Source: Osedax fenrisi
Taxonomy: Eukaryota > Annelida > Polychaeta > Sabellida > Siboglinidae
DNA length: 64,000 nucleotides
Assembly: GCA_964019155.1 (NCBI GenBank)
Contig: OZ025240.1
Span: forward strand, 86,326,495 to 86,390,494
Reading direction: 5' to 3'
Below are positions 1-14,500 of the stretch, one piece after another. A program made the position numbers and the translations under genes. Positions within the stretch are counted from its first letter, which is position 1. Every line of letters begins with the position of its first letter. Below the pieces are notes generated by a model that saw only the letters and a program-made list of their open reading frames with translations, did not search any database and had not been told where the DNA came from.

Positions 1-480
1 GTCAATACTAAGCCTCCTTCGGGATTAGAAACATACATTCTATGTTTTCGGGATTTTTATCCCAAAATTGAGAAAAATTCATAATTATTTAGAAATCATA
101 TTTATAAAAATATGCATATTTCATATACATGTATATTGTTTTGTGTAATTTATTATTTATAAATAACATGTAATATATATATATATATATTACATTTATA
201 CATGTATAGGTTATATGTTATATATCCTATATGTTATTTTAAATCAGACATATAAATAAACGTGCATAGTATTATAATACAACTAATAAAATAAAAATGT
301 ATAATTATAATAATGATATAATACAAAATAATGTATAAACAAACTGAATTGTACCATAAATTTAAGAATAAGGAATAACATATATGTTAATAAAATTAGC
401 ATATTTTAATAACATTAATAACCTACAGTTTAAATTAACGAATACAAATAATGTTAAATTTAAATAAGTAATATGATGTA
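1..480. other. AT-rich non-coding stretch
   Basis: Very AT-rich sequence with short (AT)n runs near 174-190. I see no gene, RNA or recognisable element here. Confidence 0.6.
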
Positions 481-1405
481 GGGGAGAGCGGGGCAGGTTG
501 ACCATAGGGGCAGGTTGAGCCATCTCAATTATTTCTGCTATTAATAAATATCTTAATGCAATTTTTAATACATGTATACACAATTATATTTAGCATTAGA
601 TTAACAACTCAAAAATTATTTATTTTAACTAATTAAAATATTATTTAATTATTAATATTTTATGAAAATCTCGTTAGTGGGACAGTAAGTTTAACTTTGA
701 TATTATTATATATTTTGTAATAACATAGCAATATTAATGGTATATAAATAAAGTATATTTAATATACTATATATTATAAAATAAATAATTCAAAAATTAT
801 CACTCACAAATTAATTATATTACTTTTATATATACTAGTGATATGGGGCAGGTTGACCATAGGGTCAATCTGCCTCGTTTATCATTACACATATTTATGT
901 ATTAATTAATTTAATTAATTAATGACTTATTTAAATAATAATAATAATCTAATTAAATATATAATTGAGTAATTATTTTAAATAATTAAATAATTGGTTT
1001 ATACGCTGGATTAAAACATAGAGAATCTTCTCCTCTCTCCTAATATAACCTCTCGCCTTAACAGTTTCATTAGTTTTGATATTAATCTTGCTGCATATAC
1101 TTGTTAAATAAATAATAAATATAAATATATAACTTTAACTATGTTTATTTGTTAAATATATCATTAATTTCGCATTTTTTCTACCTGGCTCAACCTGCAG
1201 TAGACGGGGCAGGTTGAGCCAAATTAAAAAAAAATTAAAATGTAATTATATAATTAATTATTTATCATTACACTGATGTATGAATGTTTTTAATTAATCA
1301 TAAACTATATATATCTTATGCACTTTAATTTATTAAAATATATTCATAACATTATAAGATACATGTGTTTTTATAAAAACCGGCTCAACCTTCCCCGCTC
1401 TCCCC
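481..1405. mobile_element. Non-autonomous TIR element (MITE-like), TA target site
   Basis: The left end GGGGAGAGCGGGGCAGGTTG and the right end (1382-1405) are inverted repeats over about 23 bp with two mismatches, and TA dinucleotides flank both sides (479-480, 1406-1407), as for Tc1/mariner-type insertion. Degenerate copies of the terminal motif, some inverted, recur inside at about 496-525, 844-876 and 1184-1221. There is no transposase ORF. The superfamily is inferred from the TA flanks only. Confidence 0.75.
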
Positions 1406-1407
1406 TA

Positions 1408-4160
1408 GTTATTTAAGTATTACTAGTAGTTCTATCATTATCACATATAATTAAAACACGTTATCAATTACATGTTTAGGGGTTTAAACCATCATAATTA
1501 TGATTGTTTACTATGCTATATAGGTAGTATATAAGTCCTACATACTATTTCATACTAATTTGATCTATGCTAGTTTTATGTGAGATCCAAATACTATGTA
1601 CATTGTACAACCAGTTTTTATTAAATACTGTTTATTGATTTAGAGTAATGTATAACATTTGTACATATAGATTAACTCAACTTTTACAATAGTGTGTTAC
1701 TTCATAGTCAGATAAGAATTTCATATCAAATGTCCACCATCCAATCTATATTACTTACAATGTTTAATAACCATCACCTATATATATATATATATATATT
1801 ATTTTTACATAAACATTACAAGTAAACCAAACCTTTTTATTTTATTCAGTTTACAAATAATATGATTAGCACTGTTGAAAGGGTCCCATGAATCTAGTAC
1901 TTTTTCCACATAAAACAAACTCCACACAATTAACGGCTGCCACCTCTTAACGTAGTATTATTAACATATGCACGCAATAACTACAACATGTATAGTATTG
2001 ATATTGACTAGTACATGGAGGATTATTAAGGATATATATTATTTGAATACATTATTGGCGATTTGAATTCACATTATCATTACTGATAGGATTCACCCTC
2101 TATATTCGATTCAATTTTTATAAATAATTTAATAAAATGCACATGGGCATCTATCTTAATTATATATAGGATATCGTATACTATCAATAATCAAACTTAC
2201 CTTATCCTACAGACTGTCTCGTAACACTTCTTTTTTTAGCCTCGCAATCATTATAAATCACATTAATTTCATTGCTTGTCGTATATGTATGCATATGAAA
2301 CTAGTTAGTAACTACTAATTACGCTATTTATTAAACTAGTTTAAAATAAATAAGAACTTAGGTTAACTGTGTAATATTTATATTATTCTTTTTTTACTTC
2401 GTATTATTCTTTGTGTATTTAAATAACGTGCTTTATTGTTAGAAAATATTGATACTTTATAATTTCAACCATATATCGTAATATACGACTATATATGTGC
2501 TTAAATAAAATATCAATCAACGTCTTGCAGCTATTTTTGAACATAATCAATAATAAATTACTTTAAGAATAGAAACTAAAATAATATGACACTTACTTAT
2601 AGTATATTGAAATATATAATAATGTATTAAACACCTATTAATAAAATAGTTATAAAGTATTATAATAAATATATAATAGTAGGAATATGAATAATACTTA
2701 TATTGGTTCTTTAATATGTATTATGTATCTGTGCACAGTTACATGTGACTATGTTCAGTAAAATGTGCTTATAAAAAATACAACTTAGTTATCGACAATC
2801 TACGCATAACATAATTTTACTAAATACATTTAATTTATACATAATTCGATTGAAAATTTGATAATTATTTTTATAATCGATTTGAAAAGGTAAAGTTCGA
2901 TCTGAAATCGAAATATAAAAATATGGTAATTTGAAATAATTCGAAAATAATTTGAACAACAAATATTGAATGTATGGGAATATTCAAAAATCTAAATAAT
3001 AATTAAATGTGTATTTCATTACTTATATTACAATAAACAAAATTTTAATACAGGATATATATATATTTATTTATATATTATGATGACAAATTAATATAAT
3101 TTTTGTAAGTAATAATAAGGATTATTAAAATAGTGATTACAATTTTTAATACTCAAGAAGTTTAATATTGTATATTTGTTAAATTTGAGAGTAGGGTGTC
3201 TGCTAATTAGCAGTAGGTTAACCTATATTATATAAGCTCTATATGGTAATTATTTTGTATTACTATAAATTTCATAGGATACTAGATTATTTGTTTTACC
3301 TTGATAATTTTCATCTTAACTATTTTTTTTACTAAATATATAATACATAATATAGTAATATTTATATTAAAATATAATATATTAATATATATATATATAA
3401 ATTCTTATTAATTTTGGGATACATATCTTTAATAAAAACAGTAATACAAAATGTATGTTTCAATGCCAGAAGATCATATATTAGATTACATGTATTTGTA
3501 GTAATATGTATTTAACTAATAAATCAGTGTAAATCGTCTATATTTATCAAATTTAATAATATTGATTAGAATCATATATAATATATTTTATTTATGAATA
3601 GAAATATGTGATACAATAAATTATTATAAATATTTAAAAACAATAAATTAATATAAGTTTTTCAAGTTATCTTAAAACATAATGTTTAAACATATTATTA
3701 ACATCGCAAATTAAAATGCATTTAATCTTTATTATTAATATAATATCTAGTCACTCCATTGTTATTGTTATTATTTAAATAATTTGTATTGTTAATAATT
3801 ATTATTATTATTATCATAATTTAAACACCAACATTACTACACCCCATAACATATCTATTGCGTATATTACGGAAGTATTTTAACGATAAATACAATTCAA
3901 TCAATCAATTCTGGTTTCTCTAATATATTTTTGTATATAAATATATATCATGTACCTATGTGGTTACATCTTTTTAATTATTTTTTAGTTTTATATAAGG
4001 TTATCAAATTGCGTATTATTTTTATTATATATTTGTATCCTTATTTTCCATTCTCGAATAATTAACCAGGTAAAACTAGATAAGCTTTGCTTTTTGTCTA
4101 CCCAGTAGTTCGCTACACCTTCTGAGTTATATGTTATTTCGTTATTTAGGGCATTAATCA
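1408..4160. other. AT-rich intergenic stretch
   Basis: Roughly 2.7 kb of AT-rich DNA with short (AT)n runs (for example 1780-1799). I find no convincing exon, RNA gene or bounded element. Confidence 0.5.
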
Positions 4161-4166
4161 TTGATT

Positions 4167-4345
4167 AAACATCTACAGAATAAACATGTTCAGATTAACA
4201 TCTTCAAAATAAACATCTTCAGATTAAACATATACAGATTAAACATCTACAGATTAAACATCTTCAGATTAAACATCTACAGATTAAACATGTTCAGATT
4301 AAACATGTTCAGATTAAACATCTTCAGATTAAACATCTACTGAAC
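4167..4345. repeat. 15-bp minisatellite
   Basis: Tandem copies of CAGATTAAACATCTT with variants (ATCTA, ATGTT), about a dozen units. The unit length is a multiple of three, so it reads open on the plus strand as a repeated RLNI/YRLN pattern; this is a by-product, not a gene. Confidence 0.85.
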
Positions 4346-4390
4346 ACAGTTATAATAAACATGTTTAGAACCCAGTTAGAATATACCTCA

Positions 4391-4396
4391 TTTATT
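4391..4396 (-). promoter_or_regulatory. Candidate poly(A) signal of SCAI
   Basis: AATAAA on the minus strand, about 430 nt past the SCAI stop codon and the first such hexamer I see after it. Usage is inferred. Confidence 0.35.
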
Positions 4397-4825
4397 GTAA
4401 GCGTAACACTGCACATGTGACGGACGTAATCACCACGTAACAATAGTAGTACAATGACTATACAACGGGGTGTTTAGGGGGCGATTAGGGGGTGAAGCGC
4501 GCGGGTAAGAGGTGATCTATGCTCGCGACGGTAAGGAATGTGATGATAGGGGTAGGATACGATGATATGAGTATGAGATGGAGTACGTCATTGAAATACT
4601 GACGATAACGACTGCGACGATGGAAGAAGGTAGATGAAAGCAATATATCGTAGGGTAATTTAGAGAATAATACGTTGACTGATATAACGGTGTAGATAAT
4701 GCGACATTTTTGATCGGATAGTTTGTGAAAAGATAAAAAAAATAATTCGATAAACGATTGAAAACGGAAAGTAAAATTCAATCCGTGCTGCGGTTGAACT
4801 GTAAACTCTGAAGCAGGCCTGCGCG
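4397..4825 (-). other. Putative SCAI 3' untranslated region
   Basis: Sequence between the SCAI stop (4826-4828) and the candidate poly(A) signal. It is less AT-rich than the flanks. A 98-codon minus-strand ORF here (4485-4781) resembles nothing I know and fits chance in a 3' UTR. Confidence 0.4.
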
Positions 4826-4969
4826 TTATATCATATCGAGCGGTTGCGTATAAATCTGACGTACGTCGAACAGATCCGCCACCTGGAGGATGATTTTCTT
4901 TAGCGAATCGGCTTCGAGGATTTCTCGTTGAGGTATCGGCGGATTCGAACTGGGGTACATCGCGTGGCC
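4826..4969 (-). CDS. SCAI: SCAI exon 15 (C-terminus and stop)
   Basis: 144 nt in phase 0, ending TAA at 4826-4828. Encodes QREILEADSLKKIILQVADL and FDVRQIYTQPLDMI, matching the human C-terminal HLQKHILELASILDVRNVF block. Confidence 0.92.
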   Translation of the reverse strand, partial: GHAMYPSSNPPIPQREILEADSLKKIILQVADLFDVRQIYTQPLDMI

Positions 4970-7714
4970 CTGCAAACCAACGAGGAAAGTGTTAGAAAGG
5001 AAATATTTGCGATTAAGGATGAGCTTTATATAGCAGAATAATAGATCGGAAGGACAGTGATTAGATACATTGATTATATATATATAATGGTAGCCTGTCC
5101 ATCTATCAAACATACTACATAAATCATATACTAATACTATTTTAAGATAATAAGCCGAACAAATATAAAGCTAATGGATTCGAACTCGGGCAAATTGTGT
5201 GGCTTGGTAACAATTGTTAGTATGGAGGTTAACGAGGATTGTAAAGCAATCCGATTGTATCTAATACTGAATAAGATACTAAACTAAATGTAAAGCATAC
5301 ATAACTAAATATATGATATAGGATGATGCTACCATGTAGGCTGATAATATGCACAACGAGTCGGTGTTAATGCCTGTAAAAAATTAGAAGTTGTGTTTAT
5401 AAAATATTGATATAGAAATAGAAGAAATAGAATCACTGAATTCGTACGGTTAATGTTGAAATTGAAGAATTAGGTTCAGTGAAGAGCTAATAAGGGGAGT
5501 AGTACAGGTGGTCACAGTACAGTTAAGTTATGATAGAGCTGACAGAGCTCCACTAACATATACTACACACTATTACATAGGTAATAGTGAACGCGCTTAT
5601 TTAGATAATGTATTAATAATAAAGTAGCGTATCGGTATCGGGTGTGATGAACGGAACTGATGAATGTATTAGTGCATGGGTGAAGGGCTTCACACCAATG
5701 CGGGGTATACATACATCGTTAACATAAGTATTAACACAACGAGCATTAATATAGTATTACATTTGTGTATTAATATTTGTCAACAATTTATATCGTATAA
5801 ATGCTGTTACGCAAAATATAAAAATTATGCAACTATTTAGATACATTTATATTCAATATATGATGATATTGTATGCGCACTAACCTGGAAAGCTTGATGA
5901 AGATGCAAGCAAATGTTACAGAACACGTACCGAGAGATCAACGTCTTCAGGAACTCATCCTCTGTGAAATACGCGATGAAACTTTTGTCTAAACGGCGTG
6001 ATATAGATTATGCACGAATCAATAAATGTAGAGGTTTAACGGTAATATAGTTTATACATGAAATTGTAATCTTATCATAAAGCAATACCGGATTGGTAGT
6101 TGTGCGCACGTATGTATATGCGTGCGTGTATCTCTAATAATGTAATAATGCATAGTGTAGTAATCTAATTAGGACAACCCGATATTTAGTTTATGCTAAT
6201 GTAAGTTCTGATAAGTCTACACTAGTCTATGGCAGTTTACCATGTCGATGATCGTATACGATTCAAATTCAAGAAATTCCTGTATCGTTATATATAGTCC
6301 TGTGTCATTATATCATGTATATCTATATATCTATATTTAGGTATTTGGGTATATATCAACTATAACCCCCCCACACACACCGGCCTACATAGTACAACAC
6401 CACCGCTGAGACTGACCGATGTTCTGTGACCTAGTTAGAAGACGAGTGAGCTCCGAAGCAAACAACTCGTCGACCAGACAGACAGCCTGTTTCCAGAGGT
6501 ACAGATCTATGGAGGCCAACATGCCGCTTATCATTGCGAACGCGGTCACGGGAGAGAAGAGGAACAGAGTGAACAGGTTACCTTTCTTCCTGGTGCCTAG
6601 CGGTGTTGGGTGGTGGGGTAGTAGTGATTATAGTAGTGGTAGTGGCGGTGGTGGTAATGGTGATTAGGTCAATTTATACGTATTAATGTTATATTATGCT
6701 TCTAAAATTAATAAATAATACAATTTTTAAATTTTTAAATAAAAGAAAAATAATCTAAATTGTAAAGGTAATGTATATACTCGGCTTATTATAGGTACAT
6801 ATTTATATTTGTCACAAGTAATCACAAATACTGATTATTTAGTATTATCATCAATTCTTCGTTTCAATAATTTTTATGATATAATATTAATTTATCATTA
6901 TTATCTTTATTACTATTCTATTATTATTACATACATACTATTGATCTTATTAATAAATGTATATTTAATATTCTTATTATATAAATGGATTAAATTTTGC
7001 ATGTACACATTTGAATGTCCTTAGTGTATTATTATTATGGATTTCAGTGCTAAAATAAAAAAATCATCATCATCATTATATATTTATTTGTACAGCATAA
7101 ACAATATGAATGGTGCCTTTATTATTTATATATAGCGTAATTATGATAATGTTAATCGGGTAATAGGACATGCCCTATACTATTGCATCACCATTCATTA
7201 ACTCTAATATCATTATACCCTCTTGGTAATAACACCTCTCAATGTGATGGAATAATATCATATCGGTGCTTATGTATAGGAGGACATTTTGAATAACCAA
7301 CATTATATTAGATTAATATGTAATATATATATATATATATATATATATATCATATTTATATTTTAATTATTTATATTTACATTTTTTAACTCATGAGAAT
7401 CTAATTTATCTAGAATATTGGGGAAGATCTTCCAAAAAACAAATAAATTTGTTTATCAACTTCTCCATTATTTCATGCTTTACAACATGAAATAATAAAT
7501 CTGATTTATTATTTATTTATTATATATAAGCAGGGTTGGCAGAAGTAGGGGTTTTTGGGTTTTTTGGGTTTAAACTTTTTGATAATTTTAGGGGTTTTTG
7601 GGTTTTTTTGGGGTTTTTCATTTTTGTTTTCATTATTATTTTTGGGTTTTAGTATATAATTAAATATTATTATTTAATCATCACATTTCAACTAATTTAC
7701 AAGTATGTTAATAA

Positions 7715-7750
<36 letters not shown>

Positions 7751-8504
7751 TTTTTGATTCTACTCTTTTCTTCATTCCTCATATTACTGCCATCAATAAA
7801 ATCTGCAAATTATCATCTATTTAGAATTATAAAAATACGAATATCAATTACTGTATCTCTTACTAAAACTATAGATAATTCCCTTGTACTCTCACATATA
7901 GATTACTGTTCCTCAATCCTTATAAATATTTCATTATACTCTATCTCTTCCCTGAATCAAGTTATTCATTCATCAATCCGTATAACATATAACTTACGTA
8001 TTCGAGGTCATTCCTCTACTTCCTCATACCAACAGTTACCTCCATAGTTATTATATTTAACCACCTCTCTGCTTATCGCATATTATCTATTGTTCATTCC
8101 TAAATATACTCTTCGAATTGCCCCTCCTATATTTCTGCTTCTCTAATACAAAGATCTTCCCTTCCATCTCTTAGAAACCATGAATCTCATTTTCTATCTA
8201 CCCAAATTCTCCATACCTCAAAAATGAATACTCGGGCACTGAGTTATATTGGTCCAAAACTATGGAATTCACTCCCACCCTATATTAGATCCATAAAATC
8301 GCATAAAACATTCATGAAATATATACAACAATTTATTATTTTATTTATTAATTTACGTACGGTTTATTTTATTTTATTATTATTAATGGTATTTATTGTT
8401 TTACCTAATCTATTATTTTTATTCTATATATACAATTTTGAGAAATTATTTATGATTTATTTAAGTATTAAAGTGTTAAATAAACTTTCAATCAATCAAT
8501 CAAT

Positions 8505-8583
<79 letters not shown>

Positions 8584-11500
8584 GGAGTCTATTTATATCT
8601 GCTATTATTATATGTGATTTAATAAATAAATATTATTATTAAGTGTATAAATATAATTATATTTCAAATATATATTAATTATTTATATTTATTTATAATA
8701 ATATAAATCATTTATTAGAATACTTGCCATTTTACAATTTAAAATGTCATTAACCTTTATAGTATTATATTAATATATATTACAACTCTATTATATTATA
8801 TAATTTATATAATATATATATTTTTTTTAAATATTTGTTCTTGATTTTTTATTTTTAAATTTAAGATAAAGAAAAACCCCAAAAACCCTAGAAAAAACCT
8901 CTTACATATTTCTTAGATTTTTGGGGTTTTTACCAACCCTGTATATAAGTGAAGTGTTTACATCAATTATGACAATAAGATATGTATTATTATTAGTCGC
9001 CCAATAGTAAGAAGAATATAATTATATATATATTAATATTTAAAATTCAAATAAAATGTGATCTTTAGTCCGGTTAAGAAATCGTGAATATTGAGATGAT
9101 AATTGAGCTCAAGAGAGGGATGGAGAGTTGACTGACCTTGAAAAGCTGAAGGTGAATCAACCGGAGACATCAGACACACAAAGTATTCACCAAATTGAGA
9201 CCTCATTGTCTATTGATCAAATATTATGTATATTAAATAATGGGGTCAAAGATAGGAGCAATATAACTACGTTAGTTTATTATTATGTGAACAACTTCAT
9301 GATACTGCTACTGCTACTGCTACTGCTACTTCTACTACTACTTCTACGGATATTCATATTGTTATTGTTAATGCTACAATTGACTTCAAATTGACTTCAA
9401 ATTGACTTCAAATTGACTTCACACTACAAAATATATTCATAAGTTCCAATAACATTTTCCGATTAAATGTACTATAACATTTTCATTTAATCAAATATAT
9501 CGGTCAAAGATCACGAAACTTCTGACGTATGAACGTACATTTTAGAACGTCGGCTAATATGATGAAGTATCGCGAGTTCCGATGACTCATGTTCGATGAC
9601 TCATGTTCGATGTTATTGTTATTGTTATTGTTATTTGGAGGAGTCCTTTCATCCCATCCAGGAACTTAGATGAACTTTTCACTTATAACCATATATGGCT
9701 CTAATGTCCCTTCGAAGCCGCTCTCATGTTAAGGCATCCATGGTTTTAACGAGAGCCAATCATTTATTTATACACAATTATCTTATATAATTGTGATCTT
9801 ATATCACTTCTAAATAATATTTTAAGACCCATTTTATAAAATTAATTAATGGTCCGGATGAGGCTCGAACCCGTGTCCTACTGCTTGCGTGTCTGACGCC
9901 TTAGCCACTGAGCCACGCAGGCAGTTAAATAGTGTCATCATCATCGTATGTGTCAGAAGTTCTACATTGAACACTCATCGAGACGCTCGTTCCCAATGTG
10001 AACTAGGAGTAGTAACGCTACGCGTACTACCCTGAAAGCCGTACTGTTGGAACTGTCGACGATCAAGAAGAATGGCTTCCGCGTATAACTGTACAAGTCG
10101 ACCGGGAATAAACTGTACGAGTAACGGGTGCATTAGTGAGGCATATTACGTATGCATATTGTATAGGTGTAAACTACATTTAATAGGTAATCAATAGGAT
10201 GGTATAATAAATATATTATAATAACAAATAACTATTAATATGAATATGTTACTATTATTAAAACATGATTTCATTACTAGCACAATAAGTGTATTATCGT
10301 TAATATCGCATGTTATTATATGAAACGCACGTTTAATGCTGACCCACATTCATTATGTAGATCTAATGTTATTATTAGTAATATTTATTGCACGAACACA
10401 CGAAATGAAACACCGATACAATAGATATATACATAAGTGTATTAATGAATAATCAACTAATTAATATGTGTATAATATATATGATTATTATGATATAAAT
10501 TTATATAATAATAATAATAAATTCAGAGTTAGCTGAAAACCTAGATGAATGAAAGGGCATCAAGCCGCCATTCATATGACTTAATGAGATTACGAGAAGT
10601 ATAATTTTATAAAAAAAATGAATTTAACTAATAAATAAATAACAAATAGAAAATAATAATATAGTTAAATTAAAGAAATTTAAAATTTAAATTAAATAAA
10701 TAGTGAATAAATAAAGAATAAAGCGCTATAAACGATATCTAGTATATTCGAGAAATGTAACTCGTCAACTTTCAGGTTGAAAGGGTATATCAAATCCTAT
10801 ATCATTAAGGATTACACCCTTTACGCTAGCAGTGTAAACTCTGATATCCCAACTCCTCTGTGCATACTACTGTAGTATTACTGTAGTATTACTGTAGTAT
10901 TACTGTAGTACTACTGTAGTATTACTGTAGTACTACTGTAGTATTACTGTAGTATTACTGTAGTATTACTGTAGTACTACTGTAGTACTACTGTAGTATT
11001 ACTGTAGTATTACTGTAGTATTACTGTAGTATTACTGTAGTACTACTGTAGTATTACTGTAGTACTACTGTAGTATTACTGTAGTATTACTGTAGTATTA
11101 CTGTAGTATTACTGTAGTATTACTGTAGTACTACTGTAGTATTACTGTAGTACTACTGTAGTATTACTGTAGTATTACTGTAGTATTACTGTAGTATTAC
11201 TGTAGTACTACTGTAGTATTACTGTAGTATTACTACATAACCAGAACACCCCGAACATCGCAACTTGTGACTCACAAGTGCATACAATATACTATAACTA
11301 TTAACTCAATTAAATACATATATTGTTATTGTTATTGTTATTTTGGTGGAGTCCTTTCATCCCATCCAAGAAATTAGATGAAGTTTTCACTTATATCCAT
11401 ATATGGATCTAATGTCCCTTCGAAGCCGCTCTCATATATATATATATATTTATTATAAAATAACTTATTTAAATAATTATAAAATATATAATATATTACT

Positions 11501-14500
11501 GTTATTTTGTTTTCGTTATTTTTTTTCTGGTTACCAAAATTTATATATAACTAAAATAAAAAAAATAAATAATAATATATATAAATATTAAAATATATGA
11601 GCAATAATTAATCGATATTCAAATAAAATATAAAAAAATAGATAAAGGATTAATAGATAATTATAATACACCTAATATAAATCTTGATTTAATAATAATT
11701 AGAATAACAAATTTTAAAATCGTAAAATAATCTATAAAATACATTATTTATTGATTTTATAGCAGTTCTTGTTTTTCTCTTGTGTTTATCAAGAACTTAA
11801 TAAACGATAAATCAAAACACAAGACAAACAATTTTTACTATCTGTATTGTATTGTCCCCTCACAGTTATTTATATTATTATAAGTCTATGACTTCTTGAG
11901 GGGTCCATTTGTATCCGCTATTTGGATTTTATTCAATATATATATATGAGATTTCAATGAGTAAATATTATTATTATTATAATTGTATATGTTTTAATAA
12001 ATGAAAAATATATATTTTGTGAGAATCCGAGAATATTTGGTATGAAGTCAATTTTAAATGTTCGGATAAATCCTTACGGATTTATCAATACGGATTTATT
12101 TACGACATGTTCTATAAAATCCGAGCACTGAACGGGCTTATGAGGAATTTGAACGTAATTTTAATGTAATTATAATTAAATTAATTTATTTAAAATATAT
12201 TTATTCATATTATATTTTTATGTTTATGTTTACATCAAAGATCTTATTAGACTCACGAACATGGCAGATTTTCTGTTCGGATTTATGAATGCTTTAAATA
12301 TATATTAGTGCGGGATATCCGTACGGATTCTTGGTGTGACTCAGCTTTAGACATTATTTAATACTTTGAAAATATAAAAAAATTATTAGTAGTCAAAATT
12401 TAAAATTAAGATTATTTATTAAATATTAGAACAGAGAATAATCAATTATTTTTTTTAATTAGTATGTATTTAGTATTCCTTCATCTCATTTATATATATT
12501 ATTTTTTATATATATATATATATAAATATAATCTATTAACAGAATGTAGATTATAATTATAATTATACTATAGTCAATATATTAAAATTAAAATATAATT
12601 ATATCCATATATAAATTAAAATATATATATTGAACTGTTGATTAAAATTACATATATAATAATTATTTGTCATTCGGTATACAATTAATAGAGCTTTTTG
12701 ATGTTTTATTGAATATTCTTGTATTAATATTTTATTTTAAATTTATATTTAGATTATTCTATATTTTGGTCCAATATTTAATAAACATAAAATAAAGGAT
12801 GATTTTCTATCTGTTCTTATTTTTATTTTATTGAGGAGATTTTTATTATATAATTATACTTTATATAATTATTGTTAATATTAAGTAATATTATATTATT
12901 ATATTTATATTGCATATACATAAATTTGGCAGTATTATATTTTACAATATCATTTTATTTCAAAATTGAATAGAATATATATATATATGTTATTATAAAT
13001 GAGAGTATTATATTTAATTTAAAAATTCATTTTTATAAATTTATTCTTTTAGTTAAATTCGATTTAAAAATATTTCCCGATTGAGTGTTCGAATTGAAAT
13101 AACCCTGAACTGAATCTTTCCTCATTTGAACCTGAACTAAAGCTCAACATTTTTTTTAATTACTGTCCCTGACGGAACTGTATCTTTGTTCATACCGAAC
13201 CCAAACTATTATTAAATACTATCGATAGCATTGATCTCATTACACATATATGTTATTTCCCCTTACATATCTATAATCTAATACCATGGACACTTCATAA
13301 ATACATAAATATTAAAGATAAAATCGTCTATTTGATGATACATATAGATAAACTGGTATTTATAAATGCTAATAATTCATTAAATTATTATTCTCTTGAT
13401 TATTATTAGTTTTCTTAATTATATATTTACCTGTACAAAGTTGTAATGATACATAATCTATTGTTTTTAGCATATTTTATAAGTCCTACTTAGAACACAA
13501 TTTAAAAATAATATTCATATATTATATATAGAATAAATATTTAAAAAAAAGTAAATACTCTCTTTATACTTTTAAAAAAATAAGCCCTCTCACATAATTA
13601 TATAACCCTCTTACATAATGATATAACCAAGTGTATATACATATATTATTTAACGCATAGCTTTCGCATAATGCTGCAACATTCTACGGACCAGTAAGTT
13701 TGTTCCACAATGGGTTTGTTCGTATTAGGGTGCTGCTGTTCCCTTTGATTGTTCATCAGTAGACCGCTCGTGTAGTCATTGCCTGGGTGATGTAATCGCA
13801 GCGATGATGATGTAATCACGATGATGATGATGATGATGATGCAATATCGCTATGGTACTAATACCGATAGACCCACGATTGTTAGACAGCAATTAATGAC
13901 GGTAGTAGAGATAGTGTTGGCATATTAGGATAACGATTGAATGTAGGGGAGAAGGAGGAAGAGAAAGAATGGAAAAGAAGGATGAGGCTAAATAGAAACG
14001 GAAGATAATTATATTAAGTTGAATTGTGCTACATTAAGGTGGGTAACATTGGGGGTAATAGGATGATAGGTATGAATGAAGGTTGAATAGAAGAAGACGA
14101 TGGTGAAAAAGAATATGATATTGCATACTAATAACGTTATATACGATATAACTAGTGTGTATACAATAGTGCGTGGAATGGAGAGCTATTTGAATACCTT
14201 AACACCGTACGAGTATGGTTAAAATACATTTAGCTATTGCGTTATGATGTGATTCTAAATTGTGGAAAGCAATCGTATATTTGAAGTTATATCGAGTGAA
14301 AATATATGAAATTGAAAAAATGTAATGATTAATTAAATTGATAAACTGACAATAATTCAACACCGTAAGCTGTTACTAATGACATAACGTCATTAACATA
14401 GAAGCTAAATAAATGCTAGGCTATTGGATGTAGAATGAAGCAGTATATAAACGTTACCAGATCAAAGATCATGCGTTAGCTATGATCTTTGATAACCCAT

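Larger units (their letters stand above)
7531..8941. mobile_element. hAT-like non-autonomous element carrying LINE remains
   Basis: Ends CAGGGTTGGCA and TACCAACCCTG are inverted repeats with one mismatch. The 8-bp target duplication TATATAAG is perfect (7523-7530 and 8942-8949), as expected for hAT. The left subterminal region has repeated GGGGTTTTTGGG motifs. No hAT transposase is present. Inside are plus-strand LINE remains (7745-8507) and a 72-bp (AT)n tract. It lies in SCAI intron 12. Confidence 0.85.

Noticed and set aside
4161..4343. RLNIYRLNIF repeat ORF
   Set aside because: Translation of the 15-bp minisatellite.
4485..4781. 98-codon minus-strand ORF as a separate gene
   Set aside because: It lies directly downstream of the SCAI stop, shows no recognisable motif and fits a 3' UTR.
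6419..6667. Plus-strand ORF at 6419
   Set aside because: It is antisense to SCAI exon 13 and its adjoining simple tract; the minus-strand reading is the conserved one.
7540..7620. Telomere-like GGGGTTTT sequence
   Set aside because: It is the subterminal part of the hAT element with defined ends and target duplication.
9851..9922. A functional tRNA gene
   Set aside because: A and B boxes are present but the acceptor stem does not pair and the anticodon arm is poor; the sequence continues into a SINE body and tail shared with other copies.
12040..12340. A possible DNA element with CGGATTTAT motifs in both orientations
   Set aside because: I could not define ends, inverted termini or a target duplication.
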